Assembly: GCA_032464575.1 (NCBI GenBank) | Contig: JAWDKM010000003.1 | Span: 310,001-374,000 of the forward strand | From: Pontivivens sp032464575 | GTDB lineage: Bacteria > Pseudomonadota > Alphaproteobacteria > Rhodobacterales > Rhodobacteraceae | Reading direction: 5' to 3' | DNA length: 64,000 bases | Made by a program: the position numbers and the translations under genes | The notes under the pieces: generated by a model | What the model saw: the letters and a program-made list of their open reading frames with translations, nothing else | Databases searched by the model: none | Told to the model about the DNA's origin: nothing | Part shown: piece after piece, positions 53,276-62,124 of the stretch | Position numbering within the stretch: the first letter of the stretch is position 1 | Layout: each line of letters opens with the position of its first letter

Positions 53276-53893
53276 ATGGGGGAGGAGACGGCGCGCACGG
53301 GCATCTTCGCAGGCTCCGATCCCTTCGTGCTGGCCCGCCACTGGCTGGCCGAGGCGGAAGGAACCGAGCCTGAGGACGTGAACGCCATCGCACTGGCCAC
53401 CGTGGATGCGGATGGCTTGCCCAACGTGCGCATGGTGCTCCTGAAGGAGATCGAGGACGACGCCTTCGTCTTCTACACCAACTACGAAAGCGCCAAGGGG
53501 CAGGAGATCGCGAGTGCCGGCAAGGCTGCCTTCTGCCTGCACTGGAAGAGCCTGCGCCGCCAAATCCGCGTCCGCGGCCTAACCGAGCGGGAGGAGGGCG
53601 AGAAGGCGGACGCCTACTACCGCTCCCGCGCGCTTCAAAGCCGGATCGGCGCCTGGGCCTCCGACCAGTCGCGGCCGCTGTCTTCTCGCGCCTCGCTGAT
53701 GACAAGGGTCGCGGCGATGGGGCTGGAGAAAGGCCCCAACCCCGACCGCCCGCCGCATTGGGGCGGCGTCCGCATCCGTCCGGTGGAAATCGAATTCTGG
53801 GCCGACGGGCAGTTCCGCCTCCACGACCGCTTCCGCTGGACCCGCCCCGCCCCGGATGACGGCGAGTGGGCCGTCCAGCGCCTCAACCCCTGA
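53276..53893 (+). CDS. pdxH: Pyridoxine/pyridoxamine 5'-phosphate oxidase
   Basis: A 205-residue FMN enzyme that makes pyridoxal phosphate. Landmarks are NVRMVLLKEIEDDAFVFYTN, KAAFCLHWKSLRRQIRVRG, and the C-terminal PVEIEFWADGQFRLHDRFRW followed by WAVQRLNP. Length and motifs are standard. The AAAGGAG site fixes the start at 53276. It is divergent from fabI. Confidence 0.96.
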   Translation: MGEETARTGIFAGSDPFVLARHWLAEAEGTEPEDVNAIALATVDADGLPNVRMVLLKEIEDDAFVFYTNYESAKGQEIASAGKAAFCLHWKSLRRQIRVRGLTEREEGEKADAYYRSRALQSRIGAWASDQSRPLSSRASLMTRVAAMGLEKGPNPDRPPHWGGVRIRPVEIEFWADGQFRLHDRFRWTRPAPDDGEWAVQRLNP

Positions 53894-54111
53894 TGCACCG
53901 CCGGATCGCAGTCCGGGCTGCCTCCGGCGGGGATATTTCGTGCAAGAAGAAGGCAAAGCTCGCAGGCTTCATCTGTCTCAAAGTATCCGTGGGTCCGGGG
54001 CAGCGTCCCGGGATTTGGTAGCAGGCCCGCATGGCCGGGGCAGAGCCTCCGCTTGTCGCGGCATTCCCGAGCGCCTAGCTTGGGTTTGCTGCGCTGCCGA
54101 AGGAGCCCGCT

Positions 54112-54846
54112 ATGCCTGATCGCCGCACGCTGCTTCTGACCGGCGCCTCCCGCGGGATCGGGCACGCGACCGTCAAGCGCTTCTCCTCCGCGGGCTGGCG
54201 GGTCATCACCTGCTCACGCCATCCGTTCCCCGAGGATTGTCCCTGGGAGGCGGGGCCCGAGGATCACATCCAGGTCGACCTCTCCGACCCCCACGACACG
54301 ATGGAGGCGGTGGAAGAGATCAAGCGCCGCCTGCTCGCGGGCCGGCTCGAGGCGCTGGTGAACAATGCCGGGATCTCGCCGAAGGGGGAGGGCGGGGCGC
54401 GGCTCTCGACCCTCGACACCGACTTGCGCGACTGGGGCAAGGTATTCCACGTCAACTTCTTCGCACCCGTGGTGCTGGCGCGCGGGTTGCAGAAGGAACT
54501 GACGGCGGCGCAGGGCGCAATCGTCAACGTCACCTCCATCGCAGGCGCACGGGTCCATCCCTTCGCGGGCGCGGCCTATGCGACCTCCAAGGCGGCGCTG
54601 GCCGCCCTCACCCGCGAGATGGCGCATGACTACGGCCCCCTCGGCGTCCGCGTGAACGCCATCGCGCCCGGAGAGATCGAGACCGACATCCTCAGCCCGG
54701 GAACCGAAAAGCTTGTCGAGACGCTGCCGCTGCGCCGCCTCGGCAAGCCCGAGGAGGTGGCAAAGACGATCTACTATCTCTGCACCGAGGGCTCGGCTTA
54801 CGTCACCGGGACGGAGATCGAGGTGAACGGCGGTCAGCACGTGTAG
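54112..54846 (+). CDS. Short-chain dehydrogenase/reductase
   Basis: A 244-residue classical SDR. The cofactor loop TGASRGIGHATV is near residues 10-21, NNAGISP around 87, the catalytic Ser in NVTSIAGARVHP, and YATSKAALAALT with catalytic Tyr and Lys. The C-terminal pattern AYVTGTEIEVNGGQH resembles FabG-like enzymes. The substrate cannot be told. It ends 3 bases before the convergent lipoprotein gene. Confidence 0.92.
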   Translation: MPDRRTLLLTGASRGIGHATVKRFSSAGWRVITCSRHPFPEDCPWEAGPEDHIQVDLSDPHDTMEAVEEIKRRLLAGRLEALVNNAGISPKGEGGARLSTLDTDLRDWGKVFHVNFFAPVVLARGLQKELTAAQGAIVNVTSIAGARVHPFAGAAYATSKAALAALTREMAHDYGPLGVRVNAIAPGEIETDILSPGTEKLVETLPLRRLGKPEEVAKTIYYLCTEGSAYVTGTEIEVNGGQHV

Positions 54847-54849
54847 GCC

Positions 54850-55677
54850 TCACGGCCCCACGATCACCCTGAGCGGTGCGCCGTCCGGATCGGCGAGCGT
54901 GAAACTCTCCCGCAGGCGACCGCGGTCGAAGCCGACCGGCTGCCGCTCCGCCGGCACGACGGTTCCGTCGGGGAACGTCGCCTCTGCCGTCGAGGATGAT
55001 GCGAGTTCGTAACGCAGCGTCACGACACGCTCCTCGCCCACCTCGATCACGACACCGCGGTCGCCGTTCTCCCCCACGATCTCCCGCGCGAAATAGGTGA
55101 TCGGGTCGAGCCGCCCGCCCCGGAACAGCCGGGCGGGCAGATCGATGGCGTATTCGAAGGCGGCAAGCTCGGCCCGCAGGATCGCACCTTGAGCGAGCAG
55201 CCGGCAGTCGCAGTTCTCCTCGAGCCCCAGACCGCCGAGTTCGCGATGGCAGAGCTCGAGCGCCGTCGCGATGGTGTCGCGGCCGCCCGGATCGGGCTCG
55301 GCGCTGCGGATGGAGATCTGCACCGGGCACTGCGCCACGGGCTCGCCCCGCACCAGCGCCTTCTCCCCGTCGGCGAGCAGGTAGGCCTGGCCGTCGGGCG
55401 CGCGGAAGAAATAGGCGAGCTGGTCTAGGCGCACCTCCTCCGTCCGGCGGCGGCTCGCGATCTCCTCCACGCCGCGCCGCGTCGCAGCATCGGCGATGTC
55501 GTCCACCTCCTCGACCGAGCGCGAGACGAGTTGCGTCTGCCCGGTGGTCAGCAGGAACTCGCGCTGCACGCCGTCTGCATCCGGCAGCAGCACAGGCGCC
55601 GGGGCGGCGCAGGCGGCGACGAGGGCAAGCGCCGGCAGGACGTGACGTACCGACGGAAATGGTCTGTGCTGTGGCAC
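54850..55677 (-). CDS. Predicted lipoprotein of unknown function
   Basis: A 275-residue protein. The N-terminus has a short basic head and ALALVAACAAPAP, a lipobox-like signal with the Cys near residue 23, so it is probably a lipoprotein. The start is GTG with GGGAG upstream. Mature sequence contains paired cysteines (AQCPVQI, LELCHRE, ENCDCRL). I do not recognise a domain. It converges with the SDR gene and is divergent from the cold-shock gene. Confidence 0.7.
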   Translation of the reverse strand: MPQHRPFPSVRHVLPALALVAACAAPAPVLLPDADGVQREFLLTTGQTQLVSRSVEEVDDIADAATRRGVEEIASRRRTEEVRLDQLAYFFRAPDGQAYLLADGEKALVRGEPVAQCPVQISIRSAEPDPGGRDTIATALELCHRELGGLGLEENCDCRLLAQGAILRAELAAFEYAIDLPARLFRGGRLDPITYFAREIVGENGDRGVVIEVGEERVVTLRYELASSSTAEATFPDGTVVPAERQPVGFDRGRLRESFTLADPDGAPLRVIVGP

Positions 55678-55712
55678 TCGTGTCGCGCTCCCCTACTGGC
55701 CGTAGTGGCCTG

Positions 55713-55742
55713 CTTGACACAAGCGAAAGGCGATATCTATCC
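55713..55742 (+). promoter_or_regulatory. Candidate promoter for the two-domain cold-shock gene
   Basis: CTTGAC (55713-55718) and CTATCC (55737-55742), 18 bases apart, resemble the alphaproteobacterial sigma-70 consensus. This leaves a roughly 140-base untranslated leader before the cold-shock ATG, which is common for cold-shock genes. Confidence 0.4.
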
Positions 55743-55884
55743 TTTCGACGCTTCGGTCAGGGGACGACACGCCATGGTCGGATCGAAGCAGGGATGCGCG
55801 TCGGACGTGGGTTTGCGTTCACCGTCGAGGATGGGACACTCTTTCGGTACTCCGCTGAAAGACAATAAGAAAATGGTTTAATAC

Positions 55885-56376
55885 ATGGTTTCGGGACAGG
55901 TGAAGTGGTACGACACCACGCGCGGTTTTGGGTTCATGGTCGCGGAGGACGGCGCCGGCGACGTCATGATCCACGCCAGCGTCTTGAAGGCCGCGGGCCT
56001 GCGTGAACTCTTCGAGGGCGGTGCCATCACCGTCGAGGTGGAAGAGACGGAGAAGGGCCGCATGGCCAGCGCCGTCGTGGAGGTGGAGCAGCCGGACGAG
56101 CCGGCGACCGGCCCCCTCGGCGCTCCGATCGACATTCCGGCCGCCAGCGAGATCGAGTACGTCCCCGCACGGGTGAAGTGGTTCGACCGGGTGAAGGGAT
56201 TCGGGTTCCTCAACGTCTTCGGCGACAGTGAGGACGTCTTCGTCCACATGGAGACCTTGCGGCGTTGCGGCATAGCTGATCTACAGTCCAACGAAGCCGT
56301 TGCCGCCCATATCGGCGACGGCCCGCGGGGACGGATGGTGATGTATGTCCGCAATTGGGACACGGTGGTTTCCTAA
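55885..56376 (+). CDS. Cold-shock protein with two CSD domains
   Basis: A 163-residue protein with two cold-shock domains. The first starts SGQVKWYDTTRGFGFMVAEDG (about residues 3-70). The second starts ARVKWFDRVKGFGFLN (about residues 93-160), with DVFVHMETLRRCG. RNP1-like KGFGF is well kept in the second domain, and the first has RGFGF. Double-CSD proteins of this kind are typical of alphaproteobacteria and act as nucleic-acid chaperones. The 3' end overlaps the DUF192 gene by 32 bases. Confidence 0.93.
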   Translation: MVSGQVKWYDTTRGFGFMVAEDGAGDVMIHASVLKAAGLRELFEGGAITVEVEETEKGRMASAVVEVEQPDEPATGPLGAPIDIPAASEIEYVPARVKWFDRVKGFGFLNVFGDSEDVFVHMETLRRCGIADLQSNEAVAAHIGDGPRGRMVMYVRNWDTVVS

Positions 56377-56830
56377 CCTTTTCGCTCTTGTCTGCGCTGG
56401 CGGGGCAGTCGCGGCGGAGTGCCGCGACGACCGCGTCGACCTGCGCCATCAGGGGGTCGAGGCGACATTCACCGTCGAGATAGCCGATGATGTCGAGGAA
56501 CGCGCCCGCGGACTGATGTTCGTCGAGGAGATGCCGCAGTTCGAGGGCATGCTGTTCCTCTACGACGACGGTCCGCAGCGGCGCAGCTTCTGGATGCGCA
56601 ACACGCTGATCCCGCTGGATATGATCTTCCTCGACGAGGAGGGCGTGGTCCGCGACATCCACGTCAACGCCGTCCCGCTCGATGAGACGCCGATCCCGTC
56701 GGCCACCGACGACATCGTTGCGGTGCTGGAGGTCAATGGTGGGCTCACTACGCTGCTGGGATTGGCACCGGGCGCAGAGCTGCGCCATCCGTCCTTCGGC
56801 GCGGATGCCGCCTGGCCCTGCGGGGAGTGA
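56345..56830 (+). CDS. DUF192 family exported protein
   Basis: A 161-residue protein. An N-terminal hydrophobic stretch (about residues 9-24, FALVCAGGAVAA) reads as a signal peptide. The DUF192 core follows, with ARGLMFVEEMPQFEGMLFLYD and FWMRNTLIPLDMIFLDEEGV. The ATG at 56345 lies inside the cold-shock gene, giving a 32-base overlap that suggests translational coupling. The function of DUF192 is not established. Confidence 0.88.
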   Translation: MSAIGTRWFPNLFALVCAGGAVAAECRDDRVDLRHQGVEATFTVEIADDVEERARGLMFVEEMPQFEGMLFLYDDGPQRRSFWMRNTLIPLDMIFLDEEGVVRDIHVNAVPLDETPIPSATDDIVAVLEVNGGLTTLLGLAPGAELRHPSFGADAAWPCGE

Positions 56831-56837
56831 TCGGGCC

Positions 56838-57191
56838 GTGGCCGATCTCGCCTTCGCACTGATGGTCGGCTTCCTCTTCACCCATGAACTCGACGCCATG
56901 CGCCGGCACGAGTGGCGGATCCTGCCGCTCCTGCGCGATCTGCCCGATGCACGGGGCGAGGCGGTGTTCGTCTGGCTGCACGTCCCGCTTTTCGCCGCGC
57001 TGGCATGGCTCGTCCTGAAGGGGGCGGACACGGCAGGCGCGGTGGCGTTTTCGGCTTTTGCCGTGATCCATGTCGGGCTGCACTGGCTTCTCCGGGGCCA
57101 TCCCGGGAACGAGTTCGCCAATCCGTCGTCGTGGATCCTCATCGGCGGCGCCGGCCTGTCAGGTCTTGTCCACCTCGCTCTGCTCGCCTAA
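56838..57191 (+). CDS. Small membrane protein, function unknown
   Basis: A 117-residue protein with a GTG start 7 bases after the DUF192 stop. It has three to four hydrophobic segments and an early motif THELDAMRRHEWRILPLL. It might belong to a family of small membrane proteins with a HELDA motif (possibly DUF6713), but I am not certain. The last segment (WILIGGAGLSGLVHLALLA) ends at the stop, 51 bases before tRNA-Pro. Confidence 0.65.
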   Translation: MADLAFALMVGFLFTHELDAMRRHEWRILPLLRDLPDARGEAVFVWLHVPLFAALAWLVLKGADTAGAVAFSAFAVIHVGLHWLLRGHPGNEFANPSSWILIGGAGLSGLVHLALLA

Positions 57192-57242
57192 GCGGAATGG
57201 GCCTTTCCAAAGCCGTGCTGCCGCGCTATCCGATCCCAAGGT

Positions 57243-57319
57243 CGGAGCGTGGCGCAGTCTGGTAGCGCACCTGTTTTGGGTACAGGGGGTCGTGAGTTCG
57301 AATCTCGCCGCTCCGACCA
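57243..57319 (+). tRNA. tRNA-Pro (UGG anticodon)
   Basis: 77 bases. The acceptor arms CGGAGCG and CGCTCCG pair fully, and the CCA end is encoded (ACCA). The anticodon stem CCTGT/ACAGG encloses TTTGGGT with anticodon TGG. The T arm GTGAG-TTCGAAT-CTCGC is standard. Confidence 0.97.
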
Positions 57320-57412
57320 GTTTCACGGATTGTCGAAGTAGAGCGCGATCGCGTCGAATGGCGCCCTGCGGGTGGCATCAGGTTCGCTGTTCCGGCGCCT
57401 CCGCAAACGAAA

Positions 57413-57437
57413 ACGGCAGCCGGGATGCGGCTGCCGT
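57413..57437 (-). terminator. Terminator of the cspA-like gene
   Basis: ACGGCAGCCG and CGGCTGCCGT form a perfect 10-base stem with a 5-base loop. On the minus strand it is followed by TTTTCGTTT, a good intrinsic terminator for the cold-shock gene that ends 36 bases upstream. Confidence 0.85.
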
Positions 57438-57472
57438 CTGTTTCTGCGATCAGGTGAAAGGGCGCGGCCCGA

Positions 57473-57679
57473 TCACTCGACGACGAGGGAGCCTGCGCTC
57501 TGCTTGCCGTCGCGGCCGGTTTCCAGTTCGTAGGAAACCTTCTGATTCTCGTTCAGGCCCGTCAGACCCGAACGCTGAACGGCGGAGATGTGCACGAACA
57601 CGTCCTTGCCGCCCTCATCGGGCTGAATGAAGCCGAAGCCTTTGTCGGGGTTGAACCATTTTACGGTGCCAGTAGCCAT
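57473..57679 (-). CDS. cspA: CspA-family cold-shock protein
   Basis: A 68-residue single-domain cold-shock protein. GTVKWFNPDKGFGFIQ carries RNP1 (KGFGFI) and DVFVHISAV carries RNP2 (VFVHI). It binds single-stranded RNA and DNA and prevents structure in mRNA. A GGAGAG site sits 8 bases before the ATG. A strong terminator follows. Confidence 0.96.
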   Translation of the reverse strand: MATGTVKWFNPDKGFGFIQPDEGGKDVFVHISAVQRSGLTGLNENQKVSYELETGRDGKQSAGSLVVE

Positions 57680-57844
57680 CCGTTCTCTCCTGTAAGGGCC
57701 GCGCGGGATGCTGCGGCCGGGGCGCAATGCGAAATCGAAACCCTGCGATCTGCGTTGAGCTCGGAGAAGTCGGCGACATGACACTTTGCCCGGTTTGACT
57801 AGTCTCTTCGATCCGCAACCGCAAGGAATGATGCAATCGAGCGT

Positions 57845-58813
57845 TCAGGCCACGCCCTGCGTTCCCCGCTCGCGGTAGGGCGTCGTGTCGAAATGGGCGC
57901 GGTAGCACTTGGAGAAGTGCGAGGGGGAGGTGAAACCGCAGGCGAGCGCCACGTTGATCACCGTCATGTCGGTCTGCATCAAGAGATTCTTCGCCCGTTG
58001 CAGGCGCAGTTCCATGTAATAGCGCTTGGGCGAGCGGTTGAGGTAGCGGCGGAAAAGCCGCTCGAGCTGGCGGGTGCTCATGCCCACGTCGGAGGCGAGG
58101 ATCGAGGGGCTGATCGGCTCCTCGATATTGTCTTCCATCATCTGGATCACGGTGGCGAGCTTGGGGTGCCTCACGCCGATTCGGGTGGGGATGGAGAGGC
58201 GCTGCTCCTCCCGGTCGGTGCGGATCGTGGTGTAGATCATCTGGTCCGCGACCTTGTTGGCAAGCTCCTGCCCGTGCTTGTCGGCGATGAGCTTCAGCAT
58301 CAGATCGGCGGAGGCGGAGCCCCCCGCACTCGAATAGCGGTTGCCGTCGATGGTGTAGATCGCCTGGGTAAGCGCGATGTCAGGGAACTCCTCGACGAAG
58401 CTGTCGCGGTTGTCCCAGTGAATGGTGCAACGCCGGTCCTCCAGCAGCCCCGCGCGCGCCATGATGTAGGTCGCGTTGCACAGGCCCCCTACGGCGATGC
58501 CCTTGCGCGCCTCCCGCCGCAGGTACTGCAGAAGCGGCTTCGTCGTAGCCCCCTTCACGTCGATGCCCGAGCAGACCATCAGCACCTCGTCCCGCCCGAT
58601 CTCGTCGAGACCCATGTCGAGCAAGGTGCGCTGGCCGTTGGAGCACTGCGCGTATTCGCCATTCTCGCCCGCGACGCGCCAACGATAGAGCTCTCGCCCC
58701 GAAGTGAAGTTGGCGAGGCGGAGCGGCTCGACCGCGCAGGCATAAGACAGGAGCGAGTAGTTCGCCGTCAGCAGGAACACGAAGGTCTGCGGCGTGTCGG
58801 CTGTCTCGGTCAT
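57845..58813 (-). CDS. GlxA-family transcriptional regulator (class I GATase-like plus AraC HTH)
   Basis: A 322-residue regulator. The N-terminal half has a DJ-1/GATase1-like fold without obvious catalysis (FVFLLTANYSLLSYACAVEPL to GLCNATYIMARAGLLE). The C-terminal half is an AraC-type double helix-turn-helix (LASDVGMSTRQLERLFRRYL, INVALACGFTSPSHFSKCYR). Relatives include CdhR, GbdR and ArgR-like regulators of choline, carnitine or arginine use, but no such genes are adjacent. The start at 58813 is preferred; two further in-frame Met codons upstream would add up to 45 residues lacking family character. Confidence 0.9.
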   Translation of the reverse strand: MTETADTPQTFVFLLTANYSLLSYACAVEPLRLANFTSGRELYRWRVAGENGEYAQCSNGQRTLLDMGLDEIGRDEVLMVCSGIDVKGATTKPLLQYLRREARKGIAVGGLCNATYIMARAGLLEDRRCTIHWDNRDSFVEEFPDIALTQAIYTIDGNRYSSAGGSASADLMLKLIADKHGQELANKVADQMIYTTIRTDREEQRLSIPTRIGVRHPKLATVIQMMEDNIEEPISPSILASDVGMSTRQLERLFRRYLNRSPKRYYMELRLQRAKNLLMQTDMTVINVALACGFTSPSHFSKCYRAHFDTTPYRERGTQGVA

Positions 58814-59010
58814 GCGTGGCCCCGCGCGGAACGATGGCTCAGTTCCATGCATTTCGGGAACTGCGTCAAGCAGCAAAAACACAGGCTCTCCTCGCAAAGC
58901 TTGACGCGGCCGAAAATTGCGCAATCGCGCCCCTTCGCGACTGGTCATGGCGCAAGGGGGCGTGTTACGACGTCACCCCGATAAAGACCGCGATCAGGAG
59001 TGTACGCGAG

Positions 59011-60378
59011 ATGTCTGCAACCTGGACCAAGGCCGGATGGCGAGCCAAGCCGCGCATCCAGATGCCCGATTACCTGAATGCCGAGGCTCTGTCCGAGGTG
59101 GAGACCCGGCTCGCCTCCTATCCGCCGCTGGTCTTTGCAGGCGAGGCACGCGCGCTGCGCCGCAAGCTCGCCGACGTATCTGAGGGCAAGGCGTTCCTGT
59201 TGCAGGGTGGCGATTGCGCCGAGAGCTTCAACGAGTTCTCCGCCGACAACATCCGCGACACCTACCGGGTGCTCTTGCAGATGGCGATGGTGCTGACCTT
59301 CGGCGCGAAGCTGCCGGTGGTGAAGGTGTCCCGCATGGCAGGCCAGTTCGCGAAGCCGCGCTCCGCATCGACCGAGGTCATGGGCGGCGTGGAGCTGCCG
59401 AGCTACCGCGGCGACATCATCAACGGGTTCGACTTCACGCCCGAGGCGCGGATCCCCGATCCCCAGCGGATGCTGCAGGCCTACACGCAGGCCGCCGCGA
59501 CGCTGAACCTGCTGCGCGCCTTCTCCCAGGGAGGGTTCGCGGACATGCACCGGGTGCATGAATGGACGCTGGGGTTTGCCGATGCGGCGGCCTCCACGTC
59601 ATACCGCGATCTCGCCAACCGGATCTCCGAAGCGCTGCGCTTCATGGAGGCGGCGGGCGTCAATTCCTCCAACACCGACGCGCTGGGGCGGGTCGACTTC
59701 TATACCAGCCACGAGGCGCTGCTGCTCGAATACGAAGAGGCGCTGGCGCGTGTCGATTCGACCTCCGGCAACGTGGTGGCGGGCTCGGGCCACATGATCT
59801 GGATCGGCGACCGCACGCGGCAGCCGGACGGCGCGCATGTGGAGTTCTGCCGCGGCGTGCTGAACCCGATCGGTCTCAAGTGCGGCCCGTCGCTGGAGCC
59901 GGACGAGCTGATCACGCTGATCGACAAGCTGAACCCGGCAAACGAAGCCGGCCGCCTCACGCTCATCGCGCGCTTCGGCGCGGGCAAGGTCGGTGATCAC
60001 CTGCCGGGCCTGATCCGCGCGGTGGAGCGCGAGGGCCGCAAGGTCGTCTGGTCCTGCGATCCGATGCACGGCAACACGACGAAGTCGTCCACCGGCTACA
60101 AGACCCGCGCCTTCGACAGCGTGCTGGGCGAGGTGCGCGAGTTCTTCGAGATCCACGCGGCGGAGGGCACCTATGCGGGCGGCGTGCATTTCGAGATGAC
60201 GGGCCAGGACGTGACCGAGTGCACCGGCGGCGTGCGCGCGGTGACGGACGAGGACCTGTCGGACCGATACCACACGGCCTGCGACCCGCGGCTCAATGCC
60301 TCCCAGGCGCTGGAGCTTGCGTTCCTGGTGGCCGAGGAGCTGGACCGCGCGCCGATCAAGCATCGCGCGGCCCTCTGA
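59011..60378 (+). CDS. aroG: 3-deoxy-7-phosphoheptulonate (DAHP) synthase, class II
   Basis: A 455-residue plant-type (class II) DAHP synthase, the first enzyme of the shikimate pathway. Landmarks are KAFLLQGGDCAESF with a metal-binding Cys, VVKVSRMAGQFAKPRS, GSGHMIWIGDRTRQ, NPIGLKCGPS, and VWSCDPMHGNT with the metal-binding His. The ATG at 59011 begins MSATWTKAGW, the usual class II start. In-frame sequence upstream to 58816 lies in the divergent promoter region. It is followed by serB after 46 bases. Confidence 0.96.
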   Translation: MSATWTKAGWRAKPRIQMPDYLNAEALSEVETRLASYPPLVFAGEARALRRKLADVSEGKAFLLQGGDCAESFNEFSADNIRDTYRVLLQMAMVLTFGAKLPVVKVSRMAGQFAKPRSASTEVMGGVELPSYRGDIINGFDFTPEARIPDPQRMLQAYTQAAATLNLLRAFSQGGFADMHRVHEWTLGFADAAASTSYRDLANRISEALRFMEAAGVNSSNTDALGRVDFYTSHEALLLEYEEALARVDSTSGNVVAGSGHMIWIGDRTRQPDGAHVEFCRGVLNPIGLKCGPSLEPDELITLIDKLNPANEAGRLTLIARFGAGKVGDHLPGLIRAVEREGRKVVWSCDPMHGNTTKSSTGYKTRAFDSVLGEVREFFEIHAAEGTYAGGVHFEMTGQDVTECTGGVRAVTDEDLSDRYHTACDPRLNASQALELAFLVAEELDRAPIKHRAAL

Positions 60379-60424
60379 TCCCGCGGGGCGCTTCGGCGCC
60401 CCGCCTTCCCTTCGAGAGGTGAAC

Positions 60425-61270
60425 ATGACCCACATGGTCGTGCTGACGGCCGCCGCCGGAGTGAGCGACGCGGTGGCCCGGAGTGTCGCGCGCGTGGCGG
60501 GCGGCGCGCCGAGGCGCCTGGCCCGGACGGCGGTGGAGATCGCCGTCGAGGGACCGGTGGACATGGTTGCGCCGGATGGCGTGGACCTCAACGTCGTGCC
60601 GGCGGCGGGCCGCGAGAAGCGGATGCTGATCGCCGACATGGACAGCACCATGATCCCGGTGGAGTGCATCGACGAGCTCGCGGATTTCGCCGGCGTCAAG
60701 GACCGGGTCGCCGACATCACCGAAGGCGCGATGCGTGGTGAGCTCGATTTCGAGGCGGCGCTGCGCGAGCGGGTGCGGCTGGTGAGTGGATTGCCAATCG
60801 CGGCCCTCGAACAATGCTACGCCGAACGGATCGCGCTCAATCCCGGCGCCGAGGTGCTGGTGCGCACCATGGCCGGGCGCGGGGCGCAGACGGCGCTGGT
60901 CTCGGGCGGGTTCACCTTTTTCACGTCGCGCGTTGCTGCGGCCGCGGGCTTCGCCGTCAACCGCGCCAACACGCTGCTCTTCGAGGACGACCGGCTCACG
61001 GGCGACGTGACCGAGCCGATCCTCGGGCGGCAGGCGAAGCTCGATGCGCTGCACGAGCTTGCGGGGCAGGGCGGCTTCGGACCCGACGCGGTGATTGCAG
61101 TGGGCGACGGGGCCAATGATCTCGCGATGGTCGAGGCGGCGGGTCTCGGCGTGGCCTACAAGGCCAAACCCGCACTGAAGGAGGGGGCCGACGCAGTGCT
61201 CGACCATTCCGACCTCACGGCGCTGCTGGCCCTGCAGGGTATCGCCGGGTCGGACTGGTGGCAGGGGTGA
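60425..61270 (+). CDS. serB: Phosphoserine phosphatase
   Basis: A 281-residue HAD phosphatase, the last step of serine synthesis. The catalytic motif is DMDSTMIP (near residue 72), preceded by an N-terminal domain of about 65 residues. Other landmarks are ELADFAGVKDRVADITEGAMRGELDFEAAL and GDGANDLAMVEAAGLGVAYKAKP. It is transcribed with the DAHP synthase gene upstream, probably from the same promoter. The convergent PAS gene starts its 3' end 4 bases away. Confidence 0.95.
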   Translation: MTHMVVLTAAAGVSDAVARSVARVAGGAPRRLARTAVEIAVEGPVDMVAPDGVDLNVVPAAGREKRMLIADMDSTMIPVECIDELADFAGVKDRVADITEGAMRGELDFEAALRERVRLVSGLPIAALEQCYAERIALNPGAEVLVRTMAGRGAQTALVSGGFTFFTSRVAAAAGFAVNRANTLLFEDDRLTGDVTEPILGRQAKLDALHELAGQGGFGPDAVIAVGDGANDLAMVEAAGLGVAYKAKPALKEGADAVLDHSDLTALLALQGIAGSDWWQG

Positions 61271-61274
61271 GACG

Positions 61275-61916
61275 CTAGTCCTTCACCACCCGCAGGTGGG
61301 CCCGGCTGAGGGGCCGGCGCGCCGTCGCCGCCTTGCCGCCCTCGATCGGCTTGAGATGCGGCATCTCGAAGGCCGCCTGTTCCTGTGCGAAACCCGGCAC
61401 CGGATGCCCCACCGGCACGCGCTCCCGCAGGGTGTCGAGACGGATGGCGCCGATGGCCAGCTGCGTCTCCAGCCCGAACCGCTCCGTCTCGACGACGAGG
61501 CAGCCGAGGATCCGCGTGACGTCCCCGAAATCGTCGCAGAGCGGGCGCAGGATCATGCGGGCGGGCACATCCGCCGTGTCGCGTCCGCCCGCCGTCAGCT
61601 GCAGGTCGACCCGCGCGGGCCGGTCGATCACCTCCCGCATCAGCTCCTCGGACCGGGCGCGATCCACCTCGTTGAAGAGCGCGCGCGCCGGCAGGCCGCG
61701 CACCTCCATCCCCATCATGTCGCAGAGCCGCGTGCCGCCCAGACGGATGCGGATCGGGGCGTTCGCCGCGTCCTCGAGAATGAACATGTGCTCCAGCGCA
61801 TCCTCGAAGGCGCGCGGATCGATCTCCGAGCGCCGCGGCGCGAGCCGGTCGCCTCTCAACCGTTCCCAGTAGGACCCGAGACTGTCGATGATGTTCTGGC
61901 TCATCGCGCCATCCAT
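61275..61916 (-). CDS. PAS-domain protein (PAS_5-like), function unknown
   Basis: A 213-residue cytoplasmic protein. The N-terminal part (YWERLRGDRLAPRRSEIDPRA) and the following LEHMFILEDAANAPIRIRLGGTRLCDMMGMEVRG match the PAS_5 type common in Rhodobacterales and Rhizobiales. No output domain is present. The start at 61916 has a GGAG site about 5 bases upstream. GTG at 61970 (with GGAGAGC upstream) and ATG at 61904 are alternatives. Its role is unknown; a sensory or adaptor function is possible. Confidence 0.75.
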   Translation of the reverse strand: MDGAMSQNIIDSLGSYWERLRGDRLAPRRSEIDPRAFEDALEHMFILEDAANAPIRIRLGGTRLCDMMGMEVRGLPARALFNEVDRARSEELMREVIDRPARVDLQLTAGGRDTADVPARMILRPLCDDFGDVTRILGCLVVETERFGLETQLAIGAIRLDTLRERVPVGHPVPGFAQEQAAFEMPHLKPIEGGKAATARRPLSRAHLRVVKD

Positions 61917-61990
61917 GCGATCTCCGGGCAGAGGGCCCTTCCGTCCGACACCGAAATCCCCGTACTCCACACCGCTCTCCCAACAGCTTA

Positions 61991-62014
61991 GGACACATTT
62001 TCAAGAAAGTGTCC
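61991..62014. promoter_or_regulatory. Imperfect dyad upstream of yicC
   Basis: GGACAC (61991-61996) and GTGTCC (62009-62014) form a dyad with further partial symmetry inside. It lies in the divergent region between the PAS gene and yicC and is a weak operator candidate. Confidence 0.3.
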
Positions 62015-62124
62015 GAAAAACGCATCTGCTTCTCTGGCAACTCGGAGATTACCATTTTCGATGCATTTTAGATGATTTTTCGGGGCTGAAGGTTAACGCT
62101 GGCGGTCCGGAGCAGGAGATGGCG

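Noticed and set aside
58816..59010. N-terminal extension of the DAHP synthase
   Set aside because: The upstream frame lies in the divergent promoter region and has no similarity to class II DAHP synthases, which start at MSATWTKAGW-like sequence.
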